Assembly (NCBI RefSeq): GCF_014651595.1
Contig: NZ_BMXE01000002.1
Coordinates: 434,001 to 498,000 of the forward strand
Direction of reading: 5' to 3'
DNA from: Pseudovibrio japonicus
GTDB lineage: Bacteria; Pseudomonadota; Alphaproteobacteria; Rhizobiales; Stappiaceae
Length of the DNA stretch: 64,000 nt
This document shows, piece by piece, positions 7,982 through 15,591 of this stretch. The notes below the pieces were generated by a model. It had not been told where the DNA came from. It saw nothing but the letters and a program-made list of their open reading frames with translations, and searched no databases. The translations under genes were made by a program, and so were the position numbers. How positions within the stretch are numbered: position 1 is the stretch's first letter; each line of letters begins with the position of its first letter.

Positions 7982-9469
7982 CTATTGCTCCTTCTTCTTC
8001 ATTGCTTTTTCTAGGGCGTTCACGGTGGTTCGAAGAACCTGAATACGGGCGTAGCGTTTGTCTTCAGAAGAGATCAGCGTCCATGGGGCGTAGCGGGTGG
8101 AGGTGCGGTCCACCATATCTCCTGCAGCGACTGAGTATTCGTTCCATTTCAGGCGGTTGCGCCAATCTTCCTCGGTGATCTTATAGTTCTTGTAGGCGGT
8201 TTCTTCTCGTGCTTTGAAGCGGCGCAGTTGCTCTTCTTCAGAGATCGCGAGCCAGAATTTGCAGAGGATGAAGCCAGCGTCCGTCAGCTCTTTTTCGAAG
8301 GCGTTGATTTCATTGTAGGCACGCATCCAGTCACCTTCGGAGCAAAAGCCTTCGATGCGTTCGACAAGAACACGCTCGTACCATGAGCGGTCGAAGATCG
8401 CACTGTGGCCCTTTTTCGGCAAACGGCGCCAGAAACGCCAGAGATATGGATGTAGCTTTTCCTCGACAGAAGGGGCCGCGATTGGGTGGACTTTGTAATT
8501 TCGCGGATCCATGGAGCGGGTTAGACGGCGGATTGAACCACCTTTGCCAGCTGCATCGTTGCCCTGAAACACGGAGATGAAACCGAACTTTCTAAAGCGT
8601 TTGCGGTCTGTCAGGTACGCCATCTTGTCCTGAAGCTCTTCAAGCTCTTGCTTGTAGTCTTCCTTGGAGATTGTTGCAGTCAGATCAATCGCGTCGACGG
8701 CATTGGCTTGAGATAGGGTTGTTACAACAGCAGGTGCGGAGATCGGTTCACTGCTTCCGCTTTCCAGCTTTTTTCTCATGGATTGCGCAATAGTCTCCGC
8801 CAGAGCGAGATCGCGAACATCCGGGTCCTGAGAGGGGATGACAAACCAAGGCGCATAGCCCGTGCTGGTTTGCAGGGAGGCCTTCTCACCTGCGTTCTGT
8901 GCGGCGCGATAGTGCTCTGCGCCTGACCATTCCTCAAGAAAGTGGCGACCTTTCTTACCCTTTTCTTCAATGGAATGCAGGCGTTCTTCCTGCTCCTGCT
9001 TGGGAAGGGTAAACCAGAATTTGAGGAGGAGAACGTGCTCATTCGCCAGCATCTTTTCAAAGCGGTTGATGGCTGAAAGCTGGCGCTCCAGTTCTGCATC
9101 ATCAATCCTGCCCATCACTGAATCTCGCAGCGGAGACTGATACCATGAGCCGAAGACGATGGAGGTTTCTCCGCGCGCAGGGAGGTCACGCCAATAGCGC
9201 CAGGATGCTGGACGGGCGCGTTCAGATTCACTGCGTTCTTCGTGGTAAGCATTGCAGAACAGATAACGGGCATCCATCCATTCATACAACCGGGAGATCG
9301 CTGCTCCCTTGCCTGCACCATCTACGCCTGCAAGCAAAATGATCGTTGCAAAGGCCTTGTTCTCTCTCAGCTTGTGCTGAACTTCCAACAATTCCTCACG
9401 GAGTTCGGGCAGTCTTTTCTGGAGCAATTCTTTGCTGACTGTCTGAGGAATATTTGCGGATTGAAACAT
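7982..9469 (-). CDS. Polyphosphate:AMP phosphotransferase (class II, two-domain PPK2)
   Basis: A 495-residue protein made of two tandem PPK2 domains, as in class II enzymes that phosphorylate AMP to ADP with polyphosphate. The C-terminal domain has Walker A QGNDAAGKGG (about 302-311), the lid arginines FWRRLP, and Walker B aspartate 360 in FDRSWYERVLVER. The N-terminal domain keeps a Walker A (AGVDGAGKG, 47-55) but reads FGSWYQSP where the Walker B aspartate should be, so only the C-terminal half is probably catalytic, as in the characterised Pseudomonas enzyme. It regenerates adenylates from polyphosphate in the cytoplasm. It is a lone gene, divergent from the DedA fusion gene; no ppk1 is nearby. 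Confidence 0.9.
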   Translation of the reverse strand: MFQSANIPQTVSKELLQKRLPELREELLEVQHKLRENKAFATIILLAGVDGAGKGAAISRLYEWMDARYLFCNAYHEERSESERARPASWRYWRDLPARGETSIVFGSWYQSPLRDSVMGRIDDAELERQLSAINRFEKMLANEHVLLLKFWFTLPKQEQEERLHSIEEKGKKGRHFLEEWSGAEHYRAAQNAGEKASLQTSTGYAPWFVIPSQDPDVRDLALAETIAQSMRKKLESGSSEPISAPAVVTTLSQANAVDAIDLTATISKEDYKQELEELQDKMAYLTDRKRFRKFGFISVFQGNDAAGKGGSIRRLTRSMDPRNYKVHPIAAPSVEEKLHPYLWRFWRRLPKKGHSAIFDRSWYERVLVERIEGFCSEGDWMRAYNEINAFEKELTDAGFILCKFWLAISEEEQLRRFKAREETAYKNYKITEEDWRNRLKWNEYSVAAGDMVDRTSTRYAPWTLISSEDKRYARIQVLRTTVNALEKAMKKKEQ

Positions 9470-9796
9470 GCATGTGACCTTCGAATCTGGGGCATGGCGC
9501 TAAAACGTTATTTTTTCTCATTCGACTGTGAGGCAAGAATAGCCATATCGTATTGTTGCTTAAAGAGCTAAACGATGTTTTTCGCCACCAGATTGGATCT
9601 GTGGTTCTTAATAGTGGGACTATTATGCTTTTTAAGAGGTTTTGGACTTGTCATTTCGCTTTTAAAGCGCCAGATGCGTGCATATAAAATGTAAATAAAT
9701 GCAGACCATATTTTGGTCACCTTAACACGATGTATACCTTTCAGGTGATCACCCCAACGATCTTAAGTGCCTTCAGAAAGAGCTAGAGACTTTTCA
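9470..9796. other. AT-rich divergent intergenic region
   Basis: A 327-base gap holding the promoters for the PPK2 gene (minus) and the DedA fusion gene (plus). A perfect 10-base palindrome GGTGATCACC is at 9744-9753, with a partial copy GGTCACC about 30 bases earlier. No small gene or structured RNA was recognised. Confidence 0.5.
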
Positions 9797-11800
9797 GTGA
9801 ACGTTGACTTCGTCACCACATTCCTCAACCAAATTGTTGATTTCATTGCAGCAAATCCAGCTTTTGCTGGTCTGATCTGCTTTATCGTCGCAATGGGCGA
9901 AGCACTTTTTCTGATCGGACTGGTGTTTCCCAGCACGGTTGTTCTTGTGGGGGCGGGAACGCTCATTGGCCTTGGTGAGCTACCCTTTCTGAGTATCTTC
10001 TTATGGACGACTGCAGGCGCTGTCACAGGCGACGCATTTTCCTATTGGTTTGGTTACTTTTTCAAGGACAAGGTGCGGACCATCTGGCCGCTAAGCAAGT
10101 ATCCCGACTGGCTGAAACGGGGTGAAGATTATTTTGCCCAACACGGTGGGAAGAGCATCTTTATTGGCAGATTTGTACCGGGTGTGAAGTCTGTGGTACC
10201 GGGTATTGCCGGTATGGCGGACATGAGTTTTGGCCGCTTTACCTTCTTCAACGTGACATCGGCGTTTGCCTGGGCCGCCCTTCATTTGATCCCCGGCGTT
10301 ATGGCGGGTTCTGCTTTGTTTGCTATTGGTGAAATTAATACGCGTTTGGCAATTATTATTGGCGGCTTGCTGCTGGTTCTTTTGATTGCGATCGCACTGA
10401 TCCGTTGGGTGATCATGTTTATTCTGCCAATCGTTGGTGGATCGCATCAGGCAACCGTCAACTGGTTTGCGCGGCGACCTGGCCGATTGAGCCAATGGAT
10501 TGCGCGGACATATGACCCGGAGAACCCACGCAGTGTGGGGATGCTGGTATCAGCGTTCTTTTTGCTTATCACCATCCCCGGCTTTATCTGGTTTAGCGGG
10601 GCAGTGGCGCTCGGCATGCCGATGGCGCGTGCTGACCTTGCGATCAGCAACTTCTTTCAGATTGCCCGGACGCCGATTATCGACAAGATCATGGTCATGA
10701 TCACCATGATGGGGGATGGTCCCGTCAGCGGCACAGTTATCGTTGCGGTCGGTCTCTATCTTTTTGGGCGTAAAGCCTGGCGGCGCGGGACAGGCTTCGT
10801 CATCGCGATTGTTAGCTCCTCCGTCTTTGTGCTGATCACCAAGGCTTTGATTGGCCGGCAACGGCCAATGGAGCTTGTTGTTGACTCAGGTACGCTCTCG
10901 TTCCCTTCAGGTCACGCAACCATCAACACGGTTCTGATCGGGGTCGTTGCGGTTCTCGTGGCTCATGAAAGATCACGCCTGAGCAAGACGATCATCTATT
11001 CCGTTGCCGCAACCGCCGCAATCTTGATTGGGTTCTCACGGGTTTATCTCGGCGCACACTGGCTTTCAGATGTGCTGGCGGGCTTGCTGTTCGGCTCAGG
11101 AACTGTGTTCTTCTTCTCGTTTGTCTTCGGACATATCCATAACGAGAAAGTCGGCCGCACCGCGTTGGCGCTCATCGCAATCTGCGTCATGGCGCTGGCG
11201 TCTTTCTGGCATATCAGCAACAACTATTCGCGTGCTGCGGAGACCTACCAGCCGCGCAGCGAGAACGTTGTTCTGCAGAAGTCCAGCTGGCGTCTTCAGG
11301 ACTGGCGATTGCTACCTGCAAAGCGCATCGCCATTACCGGTGATCTGGAAGAACCGATTGCGCTGCAGTGGTCTGGCACACCAGAGCAACTGGAGCAGGA
11401 ACTCACCGCGCTTGGCTGGCAGAGAGCCCCCGAATGGTCTCTGCCGACTGCGACGGGCTATCTGCAAGGCGAAACCCCGGCGGCCGATCTGCCTCCGGTC
11501 CCTCACACAAACGAAGGTTTTCTGCCTGTCCTGACGATGATTTACGAGAGTGATCAGGACCACAGGCAGGTGTTCTGGCTTTGGGAAACCCGCTTCAAGC
11601 TCTCCGATGCAAGCGGAGCAATTTCAGACTTGTATGTTGGTGGTGTGCTAGACGAAGAAACTGTGCGGCTGTTTGGCGAGTTTTCGGGCCTGAAGTCTGA
11701 GGATGAAATTCCGTTAGACCTTCAGGCATTCCTGAGACTACCGAATGCAACAGAAAAAATCAGGTGGGATGGCAGCTCGGTGGTGATAGCGGGGCCTTAA
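9797..11800 (+). CDS. DedA - PAP2 phosphatase - LssY-like three-domain membrane protein
   Basis: A 667-residue protein joining three modules. Residues about 1-210 are DedA/SNARE-associated, with the GEALFLIGLVFPSTV and FIGRFVPGVKSVVPGIAGM motifs and several membrane segments. Residues about 240-450 are a PAP2 (type 2 phosphatidic acid phosphatase) domain with KALIGRQRP, SFPSGHAT and SRVYLGAHWLSDV carrying the catalytic histidines. Residues about 490-667 form a soluble LssY-like C-terminal domain. DedA proteins are now linked to lipid-carrier flipping and PAP2 enzymes dephosphorylate undecaprenyl or phosphatidyl phosphates, so recycling of a lipid carrier is an attractive role. The GTG at 9797 is chosen for size and a modest AGAG site; GTG at 9767 is an alternative. 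Confidence 0.88.
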   Translation: MNVDFVTTFLNQIVDFIAANPAFAGLICFIVAMGEALFLIGLVFPSTVVLVGAGTLIGLGELPFLSIFLWTTAGAVTGDAFSYWFGYFFKDKVRTIWPLSKYPDWLKRGEDYFAQHGGKSIFIGRFVPGVKSVVPGIAGMADMSFGRFTFFNVTSAFAWAALHLIPGVMAGSALFAIGEINTRLAIIIGGLLLVLLIAIALIRWVIMFILPIVGGSHQATVNWFARRPGRLSQWIARTYDPENPRSVGMLVSAFFLLITIPGFIWFSGAVALGMPMARADLAISNFFQIARTPIIDKIMVMITMMGDGPVSGTVIVAVGLYLFGRKAWRRGTGFVIAIVSSSVFVLITKALIGRQRPMELVVDSGTLSFPSGHATINTVLIGVVAVLVAHERSRLSKTIIYSVAATAAILIGFSRVYLGAHWLSDVLAGLLFGSGTVFFFSFVFGHIHNEKVGRTALALIAICVMALASFWHISNNYSRAAETYQPRSENVVLQKSSWRLQDWRLLPAKRIAITGDLEEPIALQWSGTPEQLEQELTALGWQRAPEWSLPTATGYLQGETPAADLPPVPHTNEGFLPVLTMIYESDQDHRQVFWLWETRFKLSDASGAISDLYVGGVLDEETVRLFGEFSGLKSEDEIPLDLQAFLRLPNATEKIRWDGSSVVIAGP

Positions 11801-11809
11801 CGGGCCCTG

Positions 11810-12151
11810 TTATGCTTCATTTTCCTGAGGCGCGCAGTAAAGACCGTAGAGCGTTTGCAGAACGGATTCGACTTCAACACTTGCGAGAGTGTAGTAGATT
11901 GTCTGAGCGCTGCGGCGGGTAGAAACCAGATTGCTGGCGCGCATCTTAGCAAGGTGTTGTGACAGTGCCGACTGGCTTAGATTCACGGCTTCGGCAAGTT
12001 CACCTACAGTACATTCGCTCTGGACCAGTCGACATAGCACCATCAGGCGCTTGGGGTGCGCCATGTTAGCAAGAAGCCGGGCAGCTTCCTCAGCGTTTTC
12101 TTCTAAGTCTTCAAAATTTACATCAATCAAAGCTCGAACCCTAGTCTTCAA
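11810..12151 (-). CDS. ArsR/SmtB-family regulator with SqrR/BigR-type cysteine pair
   Basis: A 113-residue winged-helix repressor. The recognition helix is ELAEAVNLSQSALSQHLAKMR and the wing is LVSTRRSAQTIYY. Cysteines at 40 (RLMVLCRL) and 106 (LYGLYC) sit at the positions and spacing (66 residues) of the persulfide-sensing pair of SqrR/BigR; a third cysteine is at 47. The metal-binding ELCVC motif of ArsR is absent. A role in reactive-sulfur sensing is therefore likely, but no sulfide-oxidising gene is adjacent, and the nearest candidate target is the divergent DEAD-box helicase. The TTG at 12151 has no good ribosome site; a TTG seven codons in (12130) follows AGGG and is equally plausible. 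Confidence 0.85.
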   Translation of the reverse strand: MKTRVRALIDVNFEDLEENAEEAARLLANMAHPKRLMVLCRLVQSECTVGELAEAVNLSQSALSQHLAKMRASNLVSTRRSAQTIYYTLASVEVESVLQTLYGLYCAPQENEA

Positions 12152-12448
12152 TGTTATTAGCAGCAGGCCATTTATAGGATGAGGGCCGTAGAAGCGGCTT
12201 CTTTATTCTTGATATCCATACATAAAGAAGTACATGAAACATGCAAGTAGCTGCACTACGCTAACCCGAATTGTCGCCCTTTTCTTGCCGGTACAACCGG
12301 AATATTTTGCTGTCCTACAATAATTCTAGCATAATGTGGCGGGTCTATGTTAATAGCCCGATCAAACCGAGCCGCAGAGACTTTTCCGGCAGAAAAATCC
12401 AAGGCTGCTTGCCTCTGGACTGGATCACTCAAACTGGTTTTGGTTTAT

Positions 12449-12494
12449 GCGTAGCCCTATCCGAAAACCGGCCTCCTCTTTTTGGGGATACGCT
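12449..12494. repeat. Imperfect palindrome of the Hyphomicrobiales intergenic-repeat type
   Basis: Outer arms GCGTAGCCCTATCC and GGGGATACGC enclose CGAAAACCGGCCTCC. The arrangement recalls, from memory, a motif common between genes in rhizobia and relatives: a palindrome with an ACCGGTTTTCGG core flanked by GATC-like arms. It would fold in the helicase leader RNA. Confidence 0.5.
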
Positions 12495-12513
12495 ATGTAC
12501 CCGCAATGAAATC

Positions 12514-12540
12514 AGCAGAACCGGTTTCGGATACTCTGCT
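12514..12540. repeat. Second palindrome just before the helicase start
   Basis: Arms AGCAGA (12514-12519) and TCTGCT (12535-12540) are perfect and the interior ACCGGTTTCGGAT is the inverse of the core in the element at 12449. It abuts the GAGAG ribosome site (12545-12550), so folding could affect initiation. Confidence 0.5.
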
Positions 12541-12558
12541 CATTTGAGAGATCACTGT

Positions 12559-13929
12559 TTGACCGACTTCGACAAACTTGGTGTTGCAAAACCATTTCAG
12601 ATCGCGCTGAAAGCTAAAGGCTACAGCGAGCCAACACCCATTCAGGAAAATGCCATTCCGTCTATTCTGGAAGGGAAGGACCTGCTTGGCCTTGCCCAGA
12701 CAGGAACGGGTAAAACCGCAGCTTTCGCAGTGCCGCTGCTTCAGCGCTTGCTTGAGAGCCGGTTTCGCGCTGCCCCAAAGAGCGTGCGTAGCCTTATTCT
12801 GACGCCCACCCGCGAGCTGGCGGATCAGATTACCAAGAACATCAAGGCCTATTCAGGCCGTACCAAGATGTACACCAGCTGTGTTGTTGGAGGCGTTCCG
12901 TTTCCTCCGCAGTTCCGCGCTTTGCAGCGTGGTCTGGATGTACTGGTAGCAACGCCGGGGCGTTTGCTTGACCTGCACCGCAAGAACGGTGTCAGCTTTG
13001 ATGAACTGGAAATCTTCGTTCTGGATGAAGCAGATCAGATGCTGGACATGGGCTTTATCGCGGAGCTGGAAGAGATCGCTTATTTGCTGCCGAAAAAGCG
13101 TCAGACTTTGCTTTTCTCCGCAACGATGCCTGCCGAAATTCGTGAGCTTGCTGATCGCTTTTTGATCGACCCTGTTGAGGTGAGCACTGCACCACCGGCA
13201 ACGACGGTTGAGACTGTTACTCAAAAGATTGCCCATCTTGAAAGTGACGCCAAGTACCCGTTGCTCAAAGAGCTGCTGGCCAGCGATGAGTGCGAACGGG
13301 CGCTGGTGTTTACGCTCACAAAGAAGGGAAGTGCGCGACTTGCTGCGCGGTTGAACGCAGAGGACGTGCCGGCGGAAGCCATTCACGGCGACATGTCTCA
13401 GGCAGAGCGCCAAAAGACGCTGGACAAGTTTAAGCGGGGGCAACTGAAAACCCTTGTGGCGACGGATGTGGCAGCCCGCGGAATTGATGTTTCGGACATC
13501 TCTCACGTGGTCAACTTCGATATGCCGAATGCGACCGAGAACTACGTGCACCGCATTGGCCGTACAGCACGCGCGGGTAAAAGCGGAACGGCGATTACGT
13601 TCTGTTTGCCGGAAGACCGCGGTATGCTGCGAGCGGTACAAAAGCTGATTGGCAAGAAGATCGCGGAGATGGATGGGTACACCTTCTTCCCGTCTGATCG
13701 TGAGCCCAAGAGTGCGCGCAGCAATGCGCAAGTGGCAGGCAAGAAGCAGAAGTTTGGCGGACAGCGCAAAGGCCCCGGTGGCGGAAAGTTTGCGCAAAAG
13801 CCAAAAGGCAAATCTGCTGCAAAGCCGGGTAAGCAAGCACCGCCACGCCGGTCACCAAGCAAACCATCGCAGGAGGCTTCTACGCCTGAAGGTGGCAACG
13901 CTGGTTATCTCAAGCGCAAGAAGCCTTAA
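12559..13929 (+). CDS. DEAD-box ATP-dependent RNA helicase, RhlE-like
   Basis: A 456-residue RNA helicase. From the TTG at 12559 it reads LTDFDKLGVAKPF, then the Q-motif region ending PTPIQ (residue 29), Walker A AQTGTGKT (46-53), PTRELA (83-88), DEAD (156-159), SAT (187-189), and in domain 2 the HGDMSQAERQ, ATDVAARGID and HRIGRTARAG motifs. After residue 370 comes a basic tail rich in K, G, P and Q, typical of RhlE/RNA-binding extensions. Roles are ribosome assembly or mRNA turnover, often in the cold. The TTG is preceded by GAGAG at 8 bases, and homology begins exactly there, so the longer open frame from 12271 is rejected. The next gene starts 12 bases downstream. Confidence 0.93.
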   Translation: MTDFDKLGVAKPFQIALKAKGYSEPTPIQENAIPSILEGKDLLGLAQTGTGKTAAFAVPLLQRLLESRFRAAPKSVRSLILTPTRELADQITKNIKAYSGRTKMYTSCVVGGVPFPPQFRALQRGLDVLVATPGRLLDLHRKNGVSFDELEIFVLDEADQMLDMGFIAELEEIAYLLPKKRQTLLFSATMPAEIRELADRFLIDPVEVSTAPPATTVETVTQKIAHLESDAKYPLLKELLASDECERALVFTLTKKGSARLAARLNAEDVPAEAIHGDMSQAERQKTLDKFKRGQLKTLVATDVAARGIDVSDISHVVNFDMPNATENYVHRIGRTARAGKSGTAITFCLPEDRGMLRAVQKLIGKKIAEMDGYTFFPSDREPKSARSNAQVAGKKQKFGGQRKGPGGGKFAQKPKGKSAAKPGKQAPPRRSPSKPSQEASTPEGGNAGYLKRKKP

Positions 13930-13941
13930 GCGCTCTACGCA

Positions 13942-15015
13942 ATGTCGGATTATGCGACATTTCAGCAGGTAAGCGCACGCGGATTGGAGGTGAAATTCCA
14001 ATCCGGTGGCCACAGCGGCGTGCTTGTGGTGGTTTTCTCTCAGGTGCGGATACCCTCGGGCAAATTTGGGCTTGAGCGGCTATTTGCAAAAACGCAGCAC
14101 GCCTGTGTCTTTGTGAATGATACCCGCTCACAATGGTACCTGAATGGGGAAGGCACCATTGACCGGGCCATTGATGAGGCGGTTGCGCGGGAGAAGCCAG
14201 AGCGGATTATCTATTACGGGGCCTCCATGGGGGCTTATGGCGCCCTGATCACCGGTCTTCGGCGTCAGGACGGCGAGATTTTCGCGTTTTCTCCAGAGTT
14301 GGGGCTGGGTACGGCTGGCACGCAGAGTGCGGCTTATCTTGAGGTTGCTGCTCCTGATCAGGCAGAGCTGCTAGCGCTTTTGTCAGGAAGCTTGCGGCAT
14401 CCCGTTCATCTCTTCTTCGGGCTGTTCGATTGGGTCGATACGAGTGGCTACCTCGCTGTGCGCACGCTGCCATCTTGCGATAATAGAAAGTGCTATGGGG
14501 TTGCAGGACCCCATGCGCTGCATGATCAGCTTTACTCCCTCAATATTGTCCGCCAGCTGATCAAGACCTTTCAGCGCGATGCGTCAAAGCTGCTTGCTGA
14601 TCGACACCTTTTGGCAGCGCCAAGCGTTGAGGATTGCGAGGCCTTTGTTCAGCTTGGCGTGACGCTGGCAGGTGGCGAAACCATACAGTTCACCAATGAG
14701 CCGAGGTTGGTCAGTGACAATCCAGGATATGCGCTATTGAAGGCCGAGCATCTGGCTTTGCAGGGAAGGCCGTTGGAGGGGGCTCAGTTGCTTCAAGACT
14801 GGCATCATATCTTGCAGAACGATGCAGTGATGCGGACGACGCCGAAGCGCTGGCGTAAGAGCTTTCTTGTTCGGGCGAGCGAACTGTATCTCAGCTCTTC
14901 GAACCGTAGGAAAGCGCGTGAAGCACTCATAGAATGCGCGAGGCATTTTCCGATTGACGAGCGAATGATGCAGCTTGCGGCGCAGCTGGAGTTGGATGTG
15001 CCTGCAACTCCATGA
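13942..15015 (+). CDS. Uncharacterised alpha/beta-hydrolase-like protein
   Basis: A 357-residue soluble protein of unknown function. Residues 23-33 are a hydrophobic strand (HSGVLVVVFSQ) and residues 90-102 read IYYGASMGAYGAL, a nucleophile-elbow GxSxG with serine 95, so an alpha/beta-hydrolase fold is likely. A later aspartate (LFDWVDTSGY) and histidine (GPHALHDQL) could complete a triad. The C-terminal 110 residues look helical and repeat-like (ALLKAEHLALQGRPLEGAQLL). No signal peptide is seen. It begins 12 bases after the helicase stop, so they probably share a transcript. I do not recognise a named family. Confidence 0.75.
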   Translation: MSDYATFQQVSARGLEVKFQSGGHSGVLVVVFSQVRIPSGKFGLERLFAKTQHACVFVNDTRSQWYLNGEGTIDRAIDEAVAREKPERIIYYGASMGAYGALITGLRRQDGEIFAFSPELGLGTAGTQSAAYLEVAAPDQAELLALLSGSLRHPVHLFFGLFDWVDTSGYLAVRTLPSCDNRKCYGVAGPHALHDQLYSLNIVRQLIKTFQRDASKLLADRHLLAAPSVEDCEAFVQLGVTLAGGETIQFTNEPRLVSDNPGYALLKAEHLALQGRPLEGAQLLQDWHHILQNDAVMRTTPKRWRKSFLVRASELYLSSSNRRKAREALIECARHFPIDERMMQLAAQLELDVPATP

Positions 15016-15069
15016 GAGTCTGATCCAATCTCTGATTGAATTTGTCTGGTAGCTTGTTAAGATCACAAG

Positions 15070-15084
15070 GAACAAAGTGGGAAC
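15070..15084 (+). promoter_or_regulatory. LexA (SOS) box, alphaproteobacterial type
   Basis: GAAC-AAAGTGG-GAAC, a perfect GAAC-N7-GAAC direct repeat (reverse complement of GTTC-N7-GTTC), lies 6 bases before the mmcB start codon. MmcB is a known member of the alphaproteobacterial DNA-damage regulon, so the site fits its gene. Confidence 0.8.
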
Positions 15085-15090
15085 GATTTC

Positions 15091-15591
15091 ATGGATTTTG
15101 TGAAAGGGTCAAATCGCGTTCAACTTGATGATCCACTTGTTGATGGCCGTCAGTCTGAGCGTGCGCTGAAGATACAGCGGGGGGTGCAGCGGTATCTGCG
15201 TGTGCTGGGTCTTACGAGCCTGCCGGAAGTGACGCTGGCCTCGGGGCGGCGGGCTGATCTTGTGGTTCTTGGCAAAAAATCAGAGATTTGGATCATCGAG
15301 ATCAAGTCCTCTATTGAAGACTTCAAAGCAGACAACAAGTGGCATGAGTACCGCGATTATTGCGACCGCCTGTTCTTCGCAACCAGCCCGGATGTGCCGC
15401 AAGACATTTTTCCGGAAGAGACTGGATTTATTCTGGCAGATGACTACATGGCCGAAATCATTCGTGAAGCGCCAGAGCACAAGCTGTCCGCGGCCACCCG
15501 CAAGGCAGTTATTTTGCGGTTTGCGCAGGCTGCGGCGAACCGTCTGCATGATCTGACGGATCCGAATCAGAGAAACTTGCGGCGGGGGTAA
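15091..15591 (+). CDS. mmcB: MmcB family DNA repair protein
   Basis: A 166-residue protein of the MmcB-like family found mainly in alphaproteobacteria. In Caulobacter, MmcB belongs to the SOS regulon and protects against mitomycin C. The PD-(D/E)xK-type nuclease core is visible as RADLVVL followed by IWIIEIKSS (aspartate, glutamate and lysine in the expected order), after a conserved EVTLASGRRADL segment. The ATG at 15091 lies directly behind a perfect LexA box, which supports both identity and damage-inducible control. The last 83 bases overlap the end of the convergent QW-repeat gene on the other strand. Nuclease activity is predicted from the motif only. Confidence 0.9.
   Translation: MDFVKGSNRVQLDDPLVDGRQSERALKIQRGVQRYLRVLGLTSLPEVTLASGRRADLVVLGKKSEIWIIEIKSSIEDFKADNKWHEYRDYCDRLFFATSPDVPQDIFPEETGFILADDYMAEIIREAPEHKLSAATRKAVILRFAQAAANRLHDLTDPNQRNLRRG

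Larger units (their letters stand above)
12152..12558. other. Long leader/promoter region before the DEAD-box helicase
   Basis: A 407-base gap between the ArsR-type gene and the helicase. The frame is technically open from 12271, but those 96 codons show no helicase homology and I read them as untranslated. The 3' half holds two related palindromes annotated separately, the last ending 18 bases before the TTG start. Confidence 0.55.

Noticed and set aside
12271-12558. N-terminal extension of the DEAD-box helicase
   Set aside because: These 96 codons cover palindromic repeats and show no helicase homology; a TTG with a ribosome site starts exactly where homology begins.
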